The notes beneath the pieces are model-generated. The model made no database searches and was not told the origin of the DNA. It saw nothing but the letters and a program-made list of their open reading frames with translations. A stretch of 64,000 nucleotides of DNA from contig NZ_CP034413.3 in assembly GCF_005121165.3 (NCBI RefSeq), positions 3,310,001-3,374,000 of the forward strand, read 5' to 3'. This stretch comes from Dysosmobacter welbionis. Lineage in GTDB: Bacteria; Bacillota; Clostridia; Oscillospirales; Oscillospiraceae. Positions 48,321 through 57,691 of this stretch are shown here, piece by piece (the stretch's first letter is position 1; each line of letters begins with the position of its first letter). Position numbers and translations under genes: made by a program.

Positions 48321-51254
48321 TTGAAAGTTGGACTTGACGTAGGATCCACCACCATCAAATGCGTGGTGCTGGACGATGCGGATAATCTGGTATACAGTAC
48401 ATACGAGCGGCATTACAGCCATATTCTGGAAAAGTCGGAGGAGCTGCTGCGCCGGGTGGCGGATCAGCACGGCGCAAAAGCGGATCTGGCCATCTCCGGC
48501 TCTGCCGGCATGGGCATGGCGGAGAGCGTGCAGGTCCCATTCGTGCAGGAGGTGTTTGCCACCCGCGTGGCGGCCAACAAGCTGGCCCCGGGGACGGACT
48601 GCATCATCGAGCTGGGCGGCGAGGACGCCAAAATCCTGTTCCTCACCGGCGGCATGGAGGTGCGGATGAACGGCTCCTGCGCCGGCGGCACCGGCGCCTT
48701 CATCGACCAGATGGCGACGCTGCTGAAAATGAGCGCCGACGAGATGGACGCCGCCGCCCAGCGGGCGGAGAAGACGTACACCATCGCCTCCCGCTGCGGC
48801 GTGTTCGCCAAGAGCGATGTGCAGCCCCTCATCAACCAGGGCGCCAAGGCGGAGGATATTTCCGCCAGCATCTATCAGGCGGTGGTGAACCAGACCATTG
48901 CCGGGCTGGCCCAGGGCCGGCCCATCAAGGGCAACGTCCTGTACCTGGGTGGGCCCCTGACCTTCTCCCGAGTCCTGCGGGAGAGCTTTGACCACACCCT
49001 GGGGGTCCAGGGCACCTGTCCGGAGAACAGCCTGCTGTACGTGGCCCTGGGCGCAGCCTTCTATTCCGACCAGGAATTCGACCTGAACCAGGTGGCGGAC
49101 GACCTGCAGAAGCACGGCGCGGCGGAGACCTACCGCTCCCTGCCGCCCCTGTTCAGCAGCCGTGAGGAGTATGAGGCGTTCCGGACCCGGCACGCCAAGG
49201 CCACGGTGCCCCAGGTGCCCTTCGGCGCGGACTACGCCGCCCCGGTGCACATCGGCGTCGACTCCGGCTCCACTACCGTGAAGCTGGTGGTCATCGACCA
49301 GGACGCCCGCATCCTCTTCTCCGACTACCGGCCCAATCTGGGCAACCCGGTGCCCCTCATCCGGCAGGTGCTGCAGGAGCTCTATGACGAGCATCCGGCC
49401 CTCCATGTGGCGTCCGTCACCACCACCGGCTACGGAGAGGATCTGGCGAAAAACGCCTTCCACGCGGACTACGGCGTGGTGGAGACGGTGGCCCACTTCA
49501 CCGCCGCCCGCCACTTCCTGCCCAATGTGGACTTCATCATCGACATCGGCGGCCAGGACATGAAATGCTTCAAGATCGAGGACGGCGCCATCAGCAACAT
49601 CTTCCTGAACGAGGCATGCTCCTCCGGCTGCGGCAGCTTCCTGCAGACCTTCGCCCAGGCGCTGGGGTACGACGTGAAAGAGTTTGCCCAGCTGGGCCTG
49701 TTTGCCGAGCGGCCTGTGGACCTGGGCAGCCGCTGCACTGTGTTCATGAACTCCAGCGTGAAGCAGGCCCAGAAGGACGGCGCCACCATTGAGAACATCT
49801 CTGCCGGCCTCTCCATGTCCGTGGTGCGCAACGCCATCTACAAGGTCATCCGGGCCTCCTCTCCCGAGGAGCTGGGCCGGAACATCGTGGTCCAGGGCGG
49901 CACCTTCTACAACGAGGCGGTGCTGCGGGCTTTTGAGAAGGAGATGGGCGTAGAGGTTATCCGGCCCAATATCGCTGGCCTCATGGGCGCCTACGGCGCC
50001 GCCCTGTTCGGCCGGGGAAAGGCCCGGGCGGATCAGACCAGTACGCTTTTGAACCGTCAGGAGCTGGCGGACTTCCGCCAGGAGACGGAGAGCCGGGTGT
50101 GCGGCCTGTGCGGCAACAACTGCCAGCTGACCATCAACACCTTCGCCGACGGGGCCACCTTCATCAGCGGCAACCGCTGCGACCGGCCCGTCACCGGCAA
50201 GGCGGACACCGGGGAGCGGAACCTCTACGAATACAAGCGCAAGCTGATCCTGGGCTACAAGCCCGTCCCCGGCAGGCGGGGCAAGATCGGGCTGCCCCTG
50301 TGCCTGAATATGTGGGAGCTGCTGCCCTTCTGGCACACCTTCTTCACCAAGCTGGGCTTCGCGGTGTACCACAGCCCCTTCTCCAGCCGGGACCTGTATC
50401 TGAAGGGGCAGGGCACCATCCCCAGCGACACCGCCTGCTTCCCCGCCAAGTTGGCCCACGGTCATATTCAGTTCCTCGCAAAGCTTGGCCTGGACGCGAT
50501 CTTCTACCCCTGCATGACCTACAATCTGGATGAGGGGCTGGGGGACAACCACTACAACTGCCCTGTGGTGGCCTACTATCCGGAGGTCATCGCCGGCAAC
50601 TGCCCGGAGGTTCAGCAGACCAAGTTCATCTATGACTATGTGGGCCTCCACCGGCCCAAGGACTTCACCAAAAAGATCTTCACCATCCTGCGCAGCTACT
50701 TCCCGGACATCACCAAGGGCGAGGTGAAGGAGGCCACCGACGCCGCCTACGCCGAGTACGCCCACCACATGTCCCTCATCCGCAAGGAGGGAGAGCGGAT
50801 CATCGACCAGGCCCGGGCAGAGGGCCGCCGGATCATCGTGTTGGCAGGCCGGCCCTATCACGTGGACCCGGAGGTCAACCACGGCATCGACACTCTGATT
50901 ACCCGCGCCGGCGCCGCGGTCATCACGGAGGACTCCATCTCCAACCGGGTGGAGAAATTCCCCACCACGGTGCTGAACCAGTGGACCTACCACGCCCGTC
51001 TCTACGCGGCGGCCCGCTACTGCTGCACCCAGCGGGATATGGACCTGGTGCAGCTGGTCTCCTTCGGCTGCGGCGTGGACGCCATCACCTCCGACGAGAC
51101 ACGGGAGATCCTGCAGGCGGGCGGCAAGCTGTACACCCAGCTGAAGATCGACGAGATCACCAACCTGGGCGCTGTCCGCATCCGGCTGCGGAGCCTGTTC
51201 GCTGCCCTGGATGAGCAGGACGAGGCCCGGGAAACTGCCAGAAAGGAGGCGTGA
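48321..51254 (+). CDS. 2-hydroxyacyl-CoA dehydratase activase (double BadF/HgdC ATPase)
   Basis: A 977-residue protein. TTG 48321 lies 7 bases behind AAGGAGGA and gives the family start MKVGLDVGSTTIKCVVLDD. Two BadF/BadG/HgdC ATPase domains follow each other (1-290 and 310-580), each with a phosphate loop (GVDSGSTTVKLVVIDQD in the second) and the cluster cysteines (GSCAGGTGAF ... SRCGVFA; ACSSGCGSF ... SRCTVFM) that hold one Fe-S cluster per dimer. Then a cysteine motif (CGLCGNNCQLTINTF) and a DUF2229-type domain with DTACFPAKLAHGH. Such activases inject an electron by ATP-driven 'archerase' chemistry. Precise substrate unknown. Confidence 0.88.
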   Translation: MKVGLDVGSTTIKCVVLDDADNLVYSTYERHYSHILEKSEELLRRVADQHGAKADLAISGSAGMGMAESVQVPFVQEVFATRVAANKLAPGTDCIIELGGEDAKILFLTGGMEVRMNGSCAGGTGAFIDQMATLLKMSADEMDAAAQRAEKTYTIASRCGVFAKSDVQPLINQGAKAEDISASIYQAVVNQTIAGLAQGRPIKGNVLYLGGPLTFSRVLRESFDHTLGVQGTCPENSLLYVALGAAFYSDQEFDLNQVADDLQKHGAAETYRSLPPLFSSREEYEAFRTRHAKATVPQVPFGADYAAPVHIGVDSGSTTVKLVVIDQDARILFSDYRPNLGNPVPLIRQVLQELYDEHPALHVASVTTTGYGEDLAKNAFHADYGVVETVAHFTAARHFLPNVDFIIDIGGQDMKCFKIEDGAISNIFLNEACSSGCGSFLQTFAQALGYDVKEFAQLGLFAERPVDLGSRCTVFMNSSVKQAQKDGATIENISAGLSMSVVRNAIYKVIRASSPEELGRNIVVQGGTFYNEAVLRAFEKEMGVEVIRPNIAGLMGAYGAALFGRGKARADQTSTLLNRQELADFRQETESRVCGLCGNNCQLTINTFADGATFISGNRCDRPVTGKADTGERNLYEYKRKLILGYKPVPGRRGKIGLPLCLNMWELLPFWHTFFTKLGFAVYHSPFSSRDLYLKGQGTIPSDTACFPAKLAHGHIQFLAKLGLDAIFYPCMTYNLDEGLGDNHYNCPVVAYYPEVIAGNCPEVQQTKFIYDYVGLHRPKDFTKKIFTILRSYFPDITKGEVKEATDAAYAEYAHHMSLIRKEGERIIDQARAEGRRIIVLAGRPYHVDPEVNHGIDTLITRAGAAVITEDSISNRVEKFPTTVLNQWTYHARLYAAARYCCTQRDMDLVQLVSFGCGVDAITSDETREILQAGGKLYTQLKIDEITNLGAVRIRLRSLFAALDEQDEARETARKEA

Positions 51255-51257
51255 GAC

Positions 51258-52597
51258 ATGGAGCTGGAATTCCAGAATTACCCCAAGTTCACCCCTGAAA
51301 TGAAAAAGACCCATAAGATCCTGATTCCCAACATGGCCCCGGTGCAGTTCCGCATCCTGGCGGCCGTCATGCGGCAGGCCGGCTACACCTGCGAGCTGCT
51401 GGAGAACTGCGGCAGCCAGGTCAGCGAGCTGGGATTGAAATACGTCCACAACGACACCTGCTATCCCGCCCTGCTGGTCATCGGCCAGTTCCTGGACGCC
51501 CTGGGCTCCGGGAAGTACGATCTGGACCACACCGCCCTGATTATCACCCAGACTGGCGGCGGCTGCCGGGCCTCCAACTACATCCACCTGCTGCGCAAGG
51601 CCCTGGTGAAGGCAGGCTATGGCCAGGTTCCGGTGGTGAGCCTGAACTTCTCCGGATTGGAGAAGGACTCCGGCTTCCCCATGACCCTGCCCCTGATGCG
51701 CAAGCTTCTGGCCTGCATCTACTACGGCGACCTGCTGGTGGCCCTGAAGGCCCAGACGGAGCCCTATGAGACCCACAAGGGGGACGCGGCCGCTTTGCAG
51801 GAGAAGTGGCTGGACACCATCTGCGGCTGGGTCATGGAGGACAAGGGCTGGTCCGGCCGGGAGATCAAGGCCGCCATGCCCAAGATCGCCGCAGAGTTCG
51901 CCGCCATTCCCGTTCACCGGGTACCCAAGGTGAAGGTGGGCGTGGTAGGGGAGATCTACGTGAAATACTCCCCCTGGGCAACAATGACCTGGAGAAGTTC
52001 CTGGCCTCCCAGGACTGCGAGGTGAACCTGCCGGGCCTGATGGGCTTTGTGCAGTACTGCGCCTACAACCCCTCCGAAACCGCCCGGCTGTATGGCGGCA
52101 CCTTCCTGGAAAAGCATGTGTCAAGCGTAATCCTGGACTACATCGAGGGCATGGAGAAGGTGATGATCCGGGTCCTGAAGGACAACGGCTTCCACGCGCC
52201 CCTGCCCTTCCGGGAGCTGGTGAAGCTGACGGACGGCGTCATCTCCACCGGCAACAAAATGGGTGAGGGCTGGCTCCTCACCGCCGAGATGATCGAGCTG
52301 GTGCGGGCCGGGTACGAGAACATCGTCTGTGCCCAGCCCTTCGGCTGCCTGCCCAACCACATCTGCGGCAAGGGGATGATCAACAAGATCCGGGAGCTGT
52401 ACCCCCAGGCCAACATCACCCCCATCGACTACGATCCCAGCGCCACCCGGGTGAATCAGGAGAACCGCATCAAGCTGATGCTGGCGGTGGCCCGGGAGCG
52501 GCTGGCGGAGAAGACTGCCGACCAGAGTGCCCGGGAGACTCCGGCGCCCGCAGAGACCCCGCAGAGCGGGGCGGAGCCTCAGACAGTCTCCGTATAA
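51258..52597 (+). CDS. 2-hydroxyacyl-CoA-dehydratase-like component (interrupted by frameshift)
   Basis: Same frame as the activase gene, separated by a single stop plus one codon, with GGAGGCGTGAGAC before ATG 51258. It is the C-terminal part often fused to the activase in other clostridia. KILIPNMAPVQFRILAAVMR, YVHNDTCYPALLVIGQ, ALIITQTGGGCRASNY, VGVVGEIYVKYSP; after one C is added to 51970-51974 it continues LGNNDLEKFLASQDCEVN and GFVQYCAYN, then QPFGCLPNHICGKGM, with cluster-type cysteines. About 446 residues. Read uncorrected it ends at 52025. Confidence 0.82.
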
Positions 52598-52621
52598 ACA
52601 AAGCCATAACTGGAAGTGCCG

Positions 52622-52661
52622 GCGCGGCAGACCCGAGAGGGTCTGCCGCGCTGCTGTTTTC
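52622..52661 (+). terminator. Rho-independent terminator
   Basis: GCGCGGCAGACCC pairs perfectly with GGGTCTGCCGCGC around a four-base loop, then TGCTGTTTT. Confidence 0.9.
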
Positions 52662-52686
52662 TGGCCGTGCTCCCAGCATTTGTGCC

Positions 52687-52715
52687 TTGAGGCCCGCAGC
52701 CCGTTCCGGTAAAAT
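52687..52715 (+). promoter_or_regulatory. promoter of the GH18-SLH gene
   Basis: TTGAGG (52687-52692), 17-base spacer, TAAAAT (52710-52715), 57 bases before the TTG start. Confidence 0.65.
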
Positions 52716-52772
52716 AGGGCGTGACGACACACGCATTTTGGTGACGATTATCTGAAAAAGGAGCGTTTTCCC

Positions 52773-54494
52773 TTGCGAAATTTCATCAGACGAACCGCCG
52801 CCGCGCTGGCCGTCCTGTGTATGGCGGCCCTGCTGTTGGGTACCCCCACGGAGGCGGAAGAGCGTACATATTCCGCCGGAGGAGAGGCGGTGGGCTACTA
52901 CGCCGGATGGGCGGCCTACCAGGGCTTCACCCCTGACCAAATCCCGGCGGAGCATCTGACTCAGATCAACTACGCCTTTGCCCAGATCGACCCAGATACC
53001 CTCACCATTGCTCTGGAGAATCCAGCCCATGACCAAAAGAACCTGGCCGCCCTGCGGAAGCTGCGCCAGCAGAACCAGCATCTCAAGCTGCTGATCTCCG
53101 TGGGCGGGTGGTCGGACTCCCAGTACTTCTCCGACGCGGTCGCCACGGCGGCCCGGCGGGAGAGCTTCGCTGCCAGCTGTGTGGACTTTGTGGTGGAGCA
53201 GGGCCTGGACGGGGTGGACCTGGACTGGGAGTACCCGGTATCCGGCGGCGCGGCGGGGACCATCCACCGCCCGGCGGACAAGCAGAACTTCACTCTGCTG
53301 CTTCAGGAGCTGCGGGAGCAGCTGGATCGGCAGGGCCGCCGGGACGGGAAGGACTACGCCCTCACTATCGCCGGCGCCGCCGGGAGCTGGTACTTAAACC
53401 AGATCGAGGCCGTGAAGGTGGCCGCCATTGTGGACCACATCTTCGTGATGGGCTATGACCTCCACGGCACCTGGGATACCTACGCGGACTTCAACGCACC
53501 CCTGTATGCGCCCTCCGGCACCTCGCCCCAGAGCAGAAGCAGCATCTCCGATTGCGTACAGGCCTATCTGAAAAAGGGTATCCCGGCGGAAAAGATCGTC
53601 CTGGGGATGCCTTTGTACGGCTATGCCTACCAGGGGGTCAAGGCCCAGAACAACGGCCTGTACAGCACTTACACATCAGCCAAATCCGTCAGCTACAAGA
53701 TGCTGAAGAAGAGCTATCTGGACAACACGGACTACCGCCAGTTCCGCCATGAAGAGGCGCAGGTGCCCTGGCTCTACGGAAACCGCACCTTCGTCTCCTA
53801 CGACGATGCCGTGTCCCTCGCTGCCAAGGCACAGCTGGCCCGGTCTCTGGGTCTGGGCGGCGTGGGGTTCTGGGAGATCTCCCAGGACGATGGGGGAGAG
53901 CTGATCGCTGCCGCCAGCGGGGCCTTCCGCAGCACCTGGGACAATCCCTTCCGGGACGTACCCCCCGGCGCGTGGTATGAAGAGGCGGTCCAATATGTGT
54001 ATGAGGCGGGGCTGATGCAGGGGACCACCGGCAGCACCTTTTCCCCTGACCGGGCATCCAACCGGGGCATGATCGCCGCCATCCTCTACCGACTGGAGGG
54101 CAGACCCAGGGCGGGGACGCCTCCCTTCACCGATGTGGCGGCGGACAGCTACTGCGCCGATGCGGTGGCCTGGGCGGAACAGCAGGGAATCGTCCGGGGC
54201 TTTGACGACGGAACCTTCCGCCCGGAGGGGCGGATCACCCGCCAGCAACTGGCGGCCATCCTGTTCCGGTACACGGAATACAGAGGAGCGGATACCGCGG
54301 GCCGGACGGACCTGAGCCGCTTCTCCGACAGCGCCGCTGTGGCGGACTATGCCCGGGATGCCCTGGCCTGGGCGGTGTCTGCTGGACTGCTCCAGGGCCG
54401 GTCCGACGGCACGCTGGATCCGTCCGGCTCCGCCACCCGGGCCCAGACGGCAGTGATCCTCCAGCGGCTGGAAACACTGCTGGAAAAGAACTGA
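52773..54494 (+). CDS. secreted GH18 glycosidase with three SLH domains
   Basis: A 573-residue exported enzyme; TTG start about 11 bases behind AAAGGAG. Residues 1-30 signal peptide (RRTAAALAVLCMAALLLG). About 40-385 is a glycoside hydrolase family 18 barrel: VGYYAGWAAYQGFTPDQIP, INYAFAQID, LLISVGGWSDSQYF, catalytic DGVDLDWEYP, VMGYDLHGTWDTYADFNAPL and GLGGVGFWEIS. GH18 cuts chitin- or peptidoglycan-type beta-1,4 GlcNAc bonds. The rest is three SLH repeats (FRDVPPGAWYEEAVQYVYEA; FTDVAADSYCADAVAWAE; DYARDALAWAVSAGLLQG) that fix it to the wall. A role in wall remodelling or spore germination is inferred. Confidence 0.9.
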   Translation: MRNFIRRTAAALAVLCMAALLLGTPTEAEERTYSAGGEAVGYYAGWAAYQGFTPDQIPAEHLTQINYAFAQIDPDTLTIALENPAHDQKNLAALRKLRQQNQHLKLLISVGGWSDSQYFSDAVATAARRESFAASCVDFVVEQGLDGVDLDWEYPVSGGAAGTIHRPADKQNFTLLLQELREQLDRQGRRDGKDYALTIAGAAGSWYLNQIEAVKVAAIVDHIFVMGYDLHGTWDTYADFNAPLYAPSGTSPQSRSSISDCVQAYLKKGIPAEKIVLGMPLYGYAYQGVKAQNNGLYSTYTSAKSVSYKMLKKSYLDNTDYRQFRHEEAQVPWLYGNRTFVSYDDAVSLAAKAQLARSLGLGGVGFWEISQDDGGELIAAASGAFRSTWDNPFRDVPPGAWYEEAVQYVYEAGLMQGTTGSTFSPDRASNRGMIAAILYRLEGRPRAGTPPFTDVAADSYCADAVAWAEQQGIVRGFDDGTFRPEGRITRQQLAAILFRYTEYRGADTAGRTDLSRFSDSAAVADYARDALAWAVSAGLLQGRSDGTLDPSGSATRAQTAVILQRLETLLEKN

Positions 54495-54504
54495 ACAGAG
54501 TGCC

Positions 54505-54540
54505 GCAGGGCCGGGACACACTGTCCCGGCCCTGCATGTG
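54505..54540 (+). terminator. terminator hairpin
   Basis: GCAGGGCCGGGACA pairs perfectly with TGTCCCGGCCCTGC around a three-base loop; the tail (ATGTGTCCTCTCCTT) is only partly T-rich. Confidence 0.75.
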
Positions 54541-54548
54541 TCCTCTCC

Positions 54549-54577
54549 TTGACGGACCGTCCCGTTCCAGGTATGAT
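54549..54577 (+). promoter_or_regulatory. promoter of the FMN-reductase gene
   Basis: TTGACG (54549-54554), 17-base spacer, TATGAT (54572-54577), 41 bases before ATG. Confidence 0.65.
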
Positions 54578-54618
54578 GGAACCAACAAGATTGGCCGGCA
54601 GAGAAGGGGAGCGATTCG

Positions 54619-55200
54619 ATGAAGGTGTGCATTCTGATGGGCAGCCCCAGAAAACAGGGCAATACCAACGCCCTGCTGGGCCCCTTCCGGCAGGAGCTGG
54701 AAGGGCTGGGGGCGGAGACGGAAACTGTATGGCTCCATGCTCTGGAGATCAGGCCCTGCACGGCCTGCCGGGCCTGCCAGCGGGACTGGACGGCATTTGG
54801 TTGCGCTCAGCGGGACGACGTGCCCATGATCTTTGACAAGGTGCTGGCGTGCGACCTGATCGTGTTGGCCACGCCCATCTATTCCTGGTACTGCACGCCG
54901 CCCATGAAGGCATTGCTGGACCGGCTGGTGTACGGCATGGACAAGTATTACGGGGCGGAAAAAGGTCCCGCCCTGTGGGCGGGGAAAGCCCTGGCTCTGC
55001 TGCTGACCTGCGGCTACCGCCCGGAGCGGGGCTGCGACCTGTTCGAGGAGGGGATGCGCCGGTACTGCAAGCACGCCCAGCTCCGTTTTCTGGGCAGCCA
55101 CGCGGAGCGGCACCTGGGGTATGACGTCCCCTTCATGGACGCGGAGAAAGAGGCCCGCACCCGGGCCTTTGCCCGGGAGCTGTGGGATGCCGTGCATTGA
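54619..55200 (+). CDS. NADPH-dependent FMN reductase / flavodoxin-like protein
   Basis: A 193-residue protein. CILMGSPRKQGNTNALLGPF is the FMN-binding loop of the iron-sulfur flavoprotein/NAD(P)H reductase family. CTACRACQRDWTAFGC is a cysteine set often seen in these clostridial flavoproteins, followed by VLATPIYSWYCTPPMKALLDRL. No full four-cysteine Fe-S motif is certain. Likely reduces quinones or unknown acceptors. Single-gene unit with its own promoter and terminator. Confidence 0.87.
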   Translation: MKVCILMGSPRKQGNTNALLGPFRQELEGLGAETETVWLHALEIRPCTACRACQRDWTAFGCAQRDDVPMIFDKVLACDLIVLATPIYSWYCTPPMKALLDRLVYGMDKYYGAEKGPALWAGKALALLLTCGYRPERGCDLFEEGMRRYCKHAQLRFLGSHAERHLGYDVPFMDAEKEARTRAFARELWDAVH

Positions 55201-55214
55201 AGCACAGCCCCTGT

Positions 55215-55241
55215 GAGACCGCCGCCCGGCGGTCTCTTTTT
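55215..55241 (+). terminator. Rho-independent terminator
   Basis: GAGACCGCCG pairs with CGGCGGTCTC, followed by five Ts, 14 bases after the FMN-reductase stop. Confidence 0.9.
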
Positions 55242-55275
55242 CTGCGCATGGGCGGGATAAAACCGCCCCAAACGG

Positions 55276-55305
55276 TTGACGGACACGGTCCCAAGGCGGT
55301 ATAAT
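55276..55305 (+). promoter_or_regulatory. promoter of the methyltransferase gene
   Basis: TTGACG (55276-55281), 18-base spacer, perfect TATAAT (55300-55305), 45 bases before ATG. Confidence 0.75.
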
Positions 55306-55350
55306 AACATGATTTACAATGGATAAGAGTTTGTCTGGAGGAATTTTGGT

Positions 55351-56214
55351 ATGTGGATCGCGGAGCAATGGCAGGACTATGAGCTGCTGGACTGCGGCGG
55401 GGGAGAGAAGCTGGAGCGCTGGGGAGAGCAGTACCTAGTGCGGCCGGACCCCCAGGCCATCTGGGACAGCCCCCGGAAGAACCCCGCCTGGAAGCGGGCC
55501 AACGCCCGGTATCTCCGCAGCCAGTCCGGCGGCGGCCACTGGGAGAAGAAGACCCTGCCGGAGAGCTGGAAGATCCGCTACCGGGACCTGACCTTCCAGG
55601 TGAAGCCCATGAACTTCAAGCACACGGGCCTGTTTCCGGAACAGGCGGTGAACTGGGATTTCGCCATGGAGAAGATCCGGAACGCCGGGCGGCCCATCCG
55701 GGTGCTGAACCTGTTCGCCTACACCGGCGGGGCCACGGTGGCCTGCGCCAAGGCGGGGGCCAGCGTCTGCCACGTGGACGCGGCCAAGGGCATGGTGGCG
55801 TGGGCCAGGGAAAACGCCAGACTCTCCGGCCTGGAAGACGCCCCCATCCGCTGGATCGTGGACGACTGCGGCAAGTTTGTGGAGCGGGAGATCCGCCGGG
55901 GTAAGACCTACGACGCCATCATCATGGACCCGCCCAGCTACGGCCGGGGCCCCGGCGGCGAGGTGTGGAAGCTGGAGGACAACCTCTACGACTTCGTGAA
56001 GCTCTGCGCCGGCGTGCTGTCGGAGCGGCCCCTGTTCGTGCTCATCAACTCCTACACCACGGGCCTGGCCCCGTCGGTGCTGGGGTATCTGCTGCATCTG
56101 TTGGTGGGGGCCAAATACGGCGGCAAGTGCACCTGGGACGAGCTGGGCCTGCCGGTGACGGAGACGGGCCTGGCTCTGCCCTGCGGTGCCACAGGCCGCT
56201 GGTGCAGCGAGTGA
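55351..56214 (+). CDS. class I SAM-dependent (rRNA-type) methyltransferase
   Basis: A 287-residue enzyme. RVLNLFAYTGGATVACAKAGA is the AdoMet-binding loop, VCHVDAAKGMVAWARENARL the acidic loop, and YDAIIMDPPSYGRGPGGEVW the catalytic DPPSYG motif of RlmI/RlmK-like RNA methylases (Methyltrans_SAM family). It lacks the N-terminal PUA domain of RlmI. Probably modifies 23S rRNA; the position is not predictable. Ribosome site GGAGG 13 bases upstream. Confidence 0.87.
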   Translation: MWIAEQWQDYELLDCGGGEKLERWGEQYLVRPDPQAIWDSPRKNPAWKRANARYLRSQSGGGHWEKKTLPESWKIRYRDLTFQVKPMNFKHTGLFPEQAVNWDFAMEKIRNAGRPIRVLNLFAYTGGATVACAKAGASVCHVDAAKGMVAWARENARLSGLEDAPIRWIVDDCGKFVEREIRRGKTYDAIIMDPPSYGRGPGGEVWKLEDNLYDFVKLCAGVLSERPLFVLINSYTTGLAPSVLGYLLHLLVGAKYGGKCTWDELGLPVTETGLALPCGATGRWCSE

Positions 56215-56218
56215 GGCC

Positions 56219-56808
56219 GTGGGACGGACTGCGGCATACCTGCTGACGCTGGCAGCGGGGGCGGTGCCTGCCCTGGCGCTCTTTGGGTGCCTGAGCCCCC
56301 GGCGCCGGCGGCACCTCGCCGCCGCGGGCCTTGCCAGTCCGGTGGTCCGGGAGGCGGGGATGGCCCTCTTCTGGATGTTCTGCGGCGGCATGGCCCTGGT
56401 GACCCTGACGCCCCGATGGGTCGTCCAGGCCCTGGCGGGCCTGCTTCAGGGCTGCGGCTGGAACGGGGAGGGGAATCCCTTCTTCGCTCCGGGGACTGTC
56501 AATCTGGTTCCCTTCCGGACCCTGGGCGACGGTTACATCCTGGCGGGGAATCTGATCATGTTCCTGCCCTTTGGCTTTTTCCCCGCCCTGCTGTGGCGGG
56601 GGTGCACGTGGAAACGCGCGCTCGCCGCGGGCCTGTGTGTCACGGGGTTCATTGAGTGCTGGCAGCTGCTGGTGGGCCGGGCCTTTGACATCGACGACCT
56701 GTGGCTCAACACCCTGGGGCCTTTTGCGGCTTCTGGAGCTGGTGCCTGCTGGACCGGGCAGCCCCCGGCTGGACCCGGCGGTTCAGGGTCCGGCAAATAC
56801 AAGACTGA
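56219..56808 (+). CDS. VanZ-family membrane protein (frameshift near 3' end)
   Basis: About 196 residues when repaired. Hydrophobic segments at the start, then ALFWMFCGGMALVTLTPRWV, NLVPFRTLGDGYILAGNLIM, FLPFGFFPALLWRG, ITEC-like FIECWQLLVGRAFDIDDLWLNTLG, all VanZ hallmarks. The frame breaks at the four Gs 56716-56719. One more G gives AFCGFWSWCLLDRAAPGW and a TGA at 56806-56808. As written, the frame runs on into the transporter ATPase gene and mimics a fusion. GTG 56219 is the likely start; GTG 56186 is possible. Confidence 0.78.
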
Positions 56809-56824
56809 CGAAATGAGGACAGCT

Positions 56825-57673
56825 ATGGCGGAGATCATCCGAACGGAGAATTTACAGTACGCCTACCCGGCGGACGAGGGAGCGGAGCCGGTTCTGGCCC
56901 TGAAGGGCGTGGACCTGACCATTGAGCAGGGCTCCTTCGTGGTGGTGCTGGGCCACAACGGATCCGGCAAGTCCACCCTGGCCAAGACGCTCAACGGTGT
57001 TCTGCTGCCCTGCGGGGGCCATGTGTACGTGGAGGGAATGGACACCCTGGACGAACATCTGCTGCTGGCCATCCGCCGGACGGTGGGCATGGTGTTCCAG
57101 AACCCGGACAACCAGATCGTGGCCAACGTGGTGGAGGAGGACGTGGCCTTCGCCCCGGAGAACCTGGGGGTTTCCAGCAGGGAGATCCGGCAGCGGGTGG
57201 ACGACGCCCTGGCGGCGGTGGGCATGGGCGAGTTCGCCCGCCACGCGCCCCATCTGCTCTCCGGCGGCCAGAAGCAGCGGATCGCCATTGCCGGCGTGCT
57301 GGCTATGGAGCCGGAATGCATCGTGCTGGATGAGGCCACCGCTATGCTGGACCCGGTGGGCCGGCGGGAGGTGCTCTCCGCCGTTCACAGGCTGAACCGG
57401 GAGAAGGGCATCACTGTGGTGCTCATCACCCACCACATGAACGAGGCGGAGGACGCCGACCGGGTTGTGGTCATGGACGACGGAAAAGTCATTATGGACG
57501 GCGCGCCCCGGCAGGTCTTCACACAGGTGGAGCGGCTGCGGTCCATGGGACTGACGGTGCCGGACACGGTGGACCTGCTGGACCGGCTGCGCAAAGACGG
57601 GCTGGACGTGCCCCTCACCGCCCTGACGGTGGAGGAGTGCGCGGACGCCATCCTGGCCGCCGTTTCCAAGTAA
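56825..57673 (+). CDS. ecfA1: ECF transporter ATPase EcfA1
   Basis: A 282-residue ABC ATPase of the energy-coupling-factor vitamin/metal transporter. ATG 56825 is behind GAGGA. Walker A LGHNGSGKSTLAKTL, Q-loop VFQNPDNQIVANVV (typical of EcfA), signature LLSGGQKQRIAIAG, Walker B CIVLDEATAMLDPVG. It works as a pair with EcfA2 and with EcfT, powering several exchangeable S components. The first part of the operon; an apparent N-terminal fusion to VanZ is an artefact. Confidence 0.93.
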   Translation: MAEIIRTENLQYAYPADEGAEPVLALKGVDLTIEQGSFVVVLGHNGSGKSTLAKTLNGVLLPCGGHVYVEGMDTLDEHLLLAIRRTVGMVFQNPDNQIVANVVEEDVAFAPENLGVSSREIRQRVDDALAAVGMGEFARHAPHLLSGGQKQRIAIAGVLAMEPECIVLDEATAMLDPVGRREVLSAVHRLNREKGITVVLITHHMNEAEDADRVVVMDDGKVIMDGAPRQVFTQVERLRSMGLTVPDTVDLLDRLRKDGLDVPLTALTVEECADAILAAVSK

Positions 57674-57691
57674 TCGGAAGGGAAGAGAACA

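Noticed and set aside
48261-52124. A minus-strand reading frame of about 1,290 codons opposite the activase gene
   Set aside because: It is a mirror of a high-GC gene. The composition is Gly/His/Val/Leu noise, there is no ribosome site and the + strand carries a complete known family.
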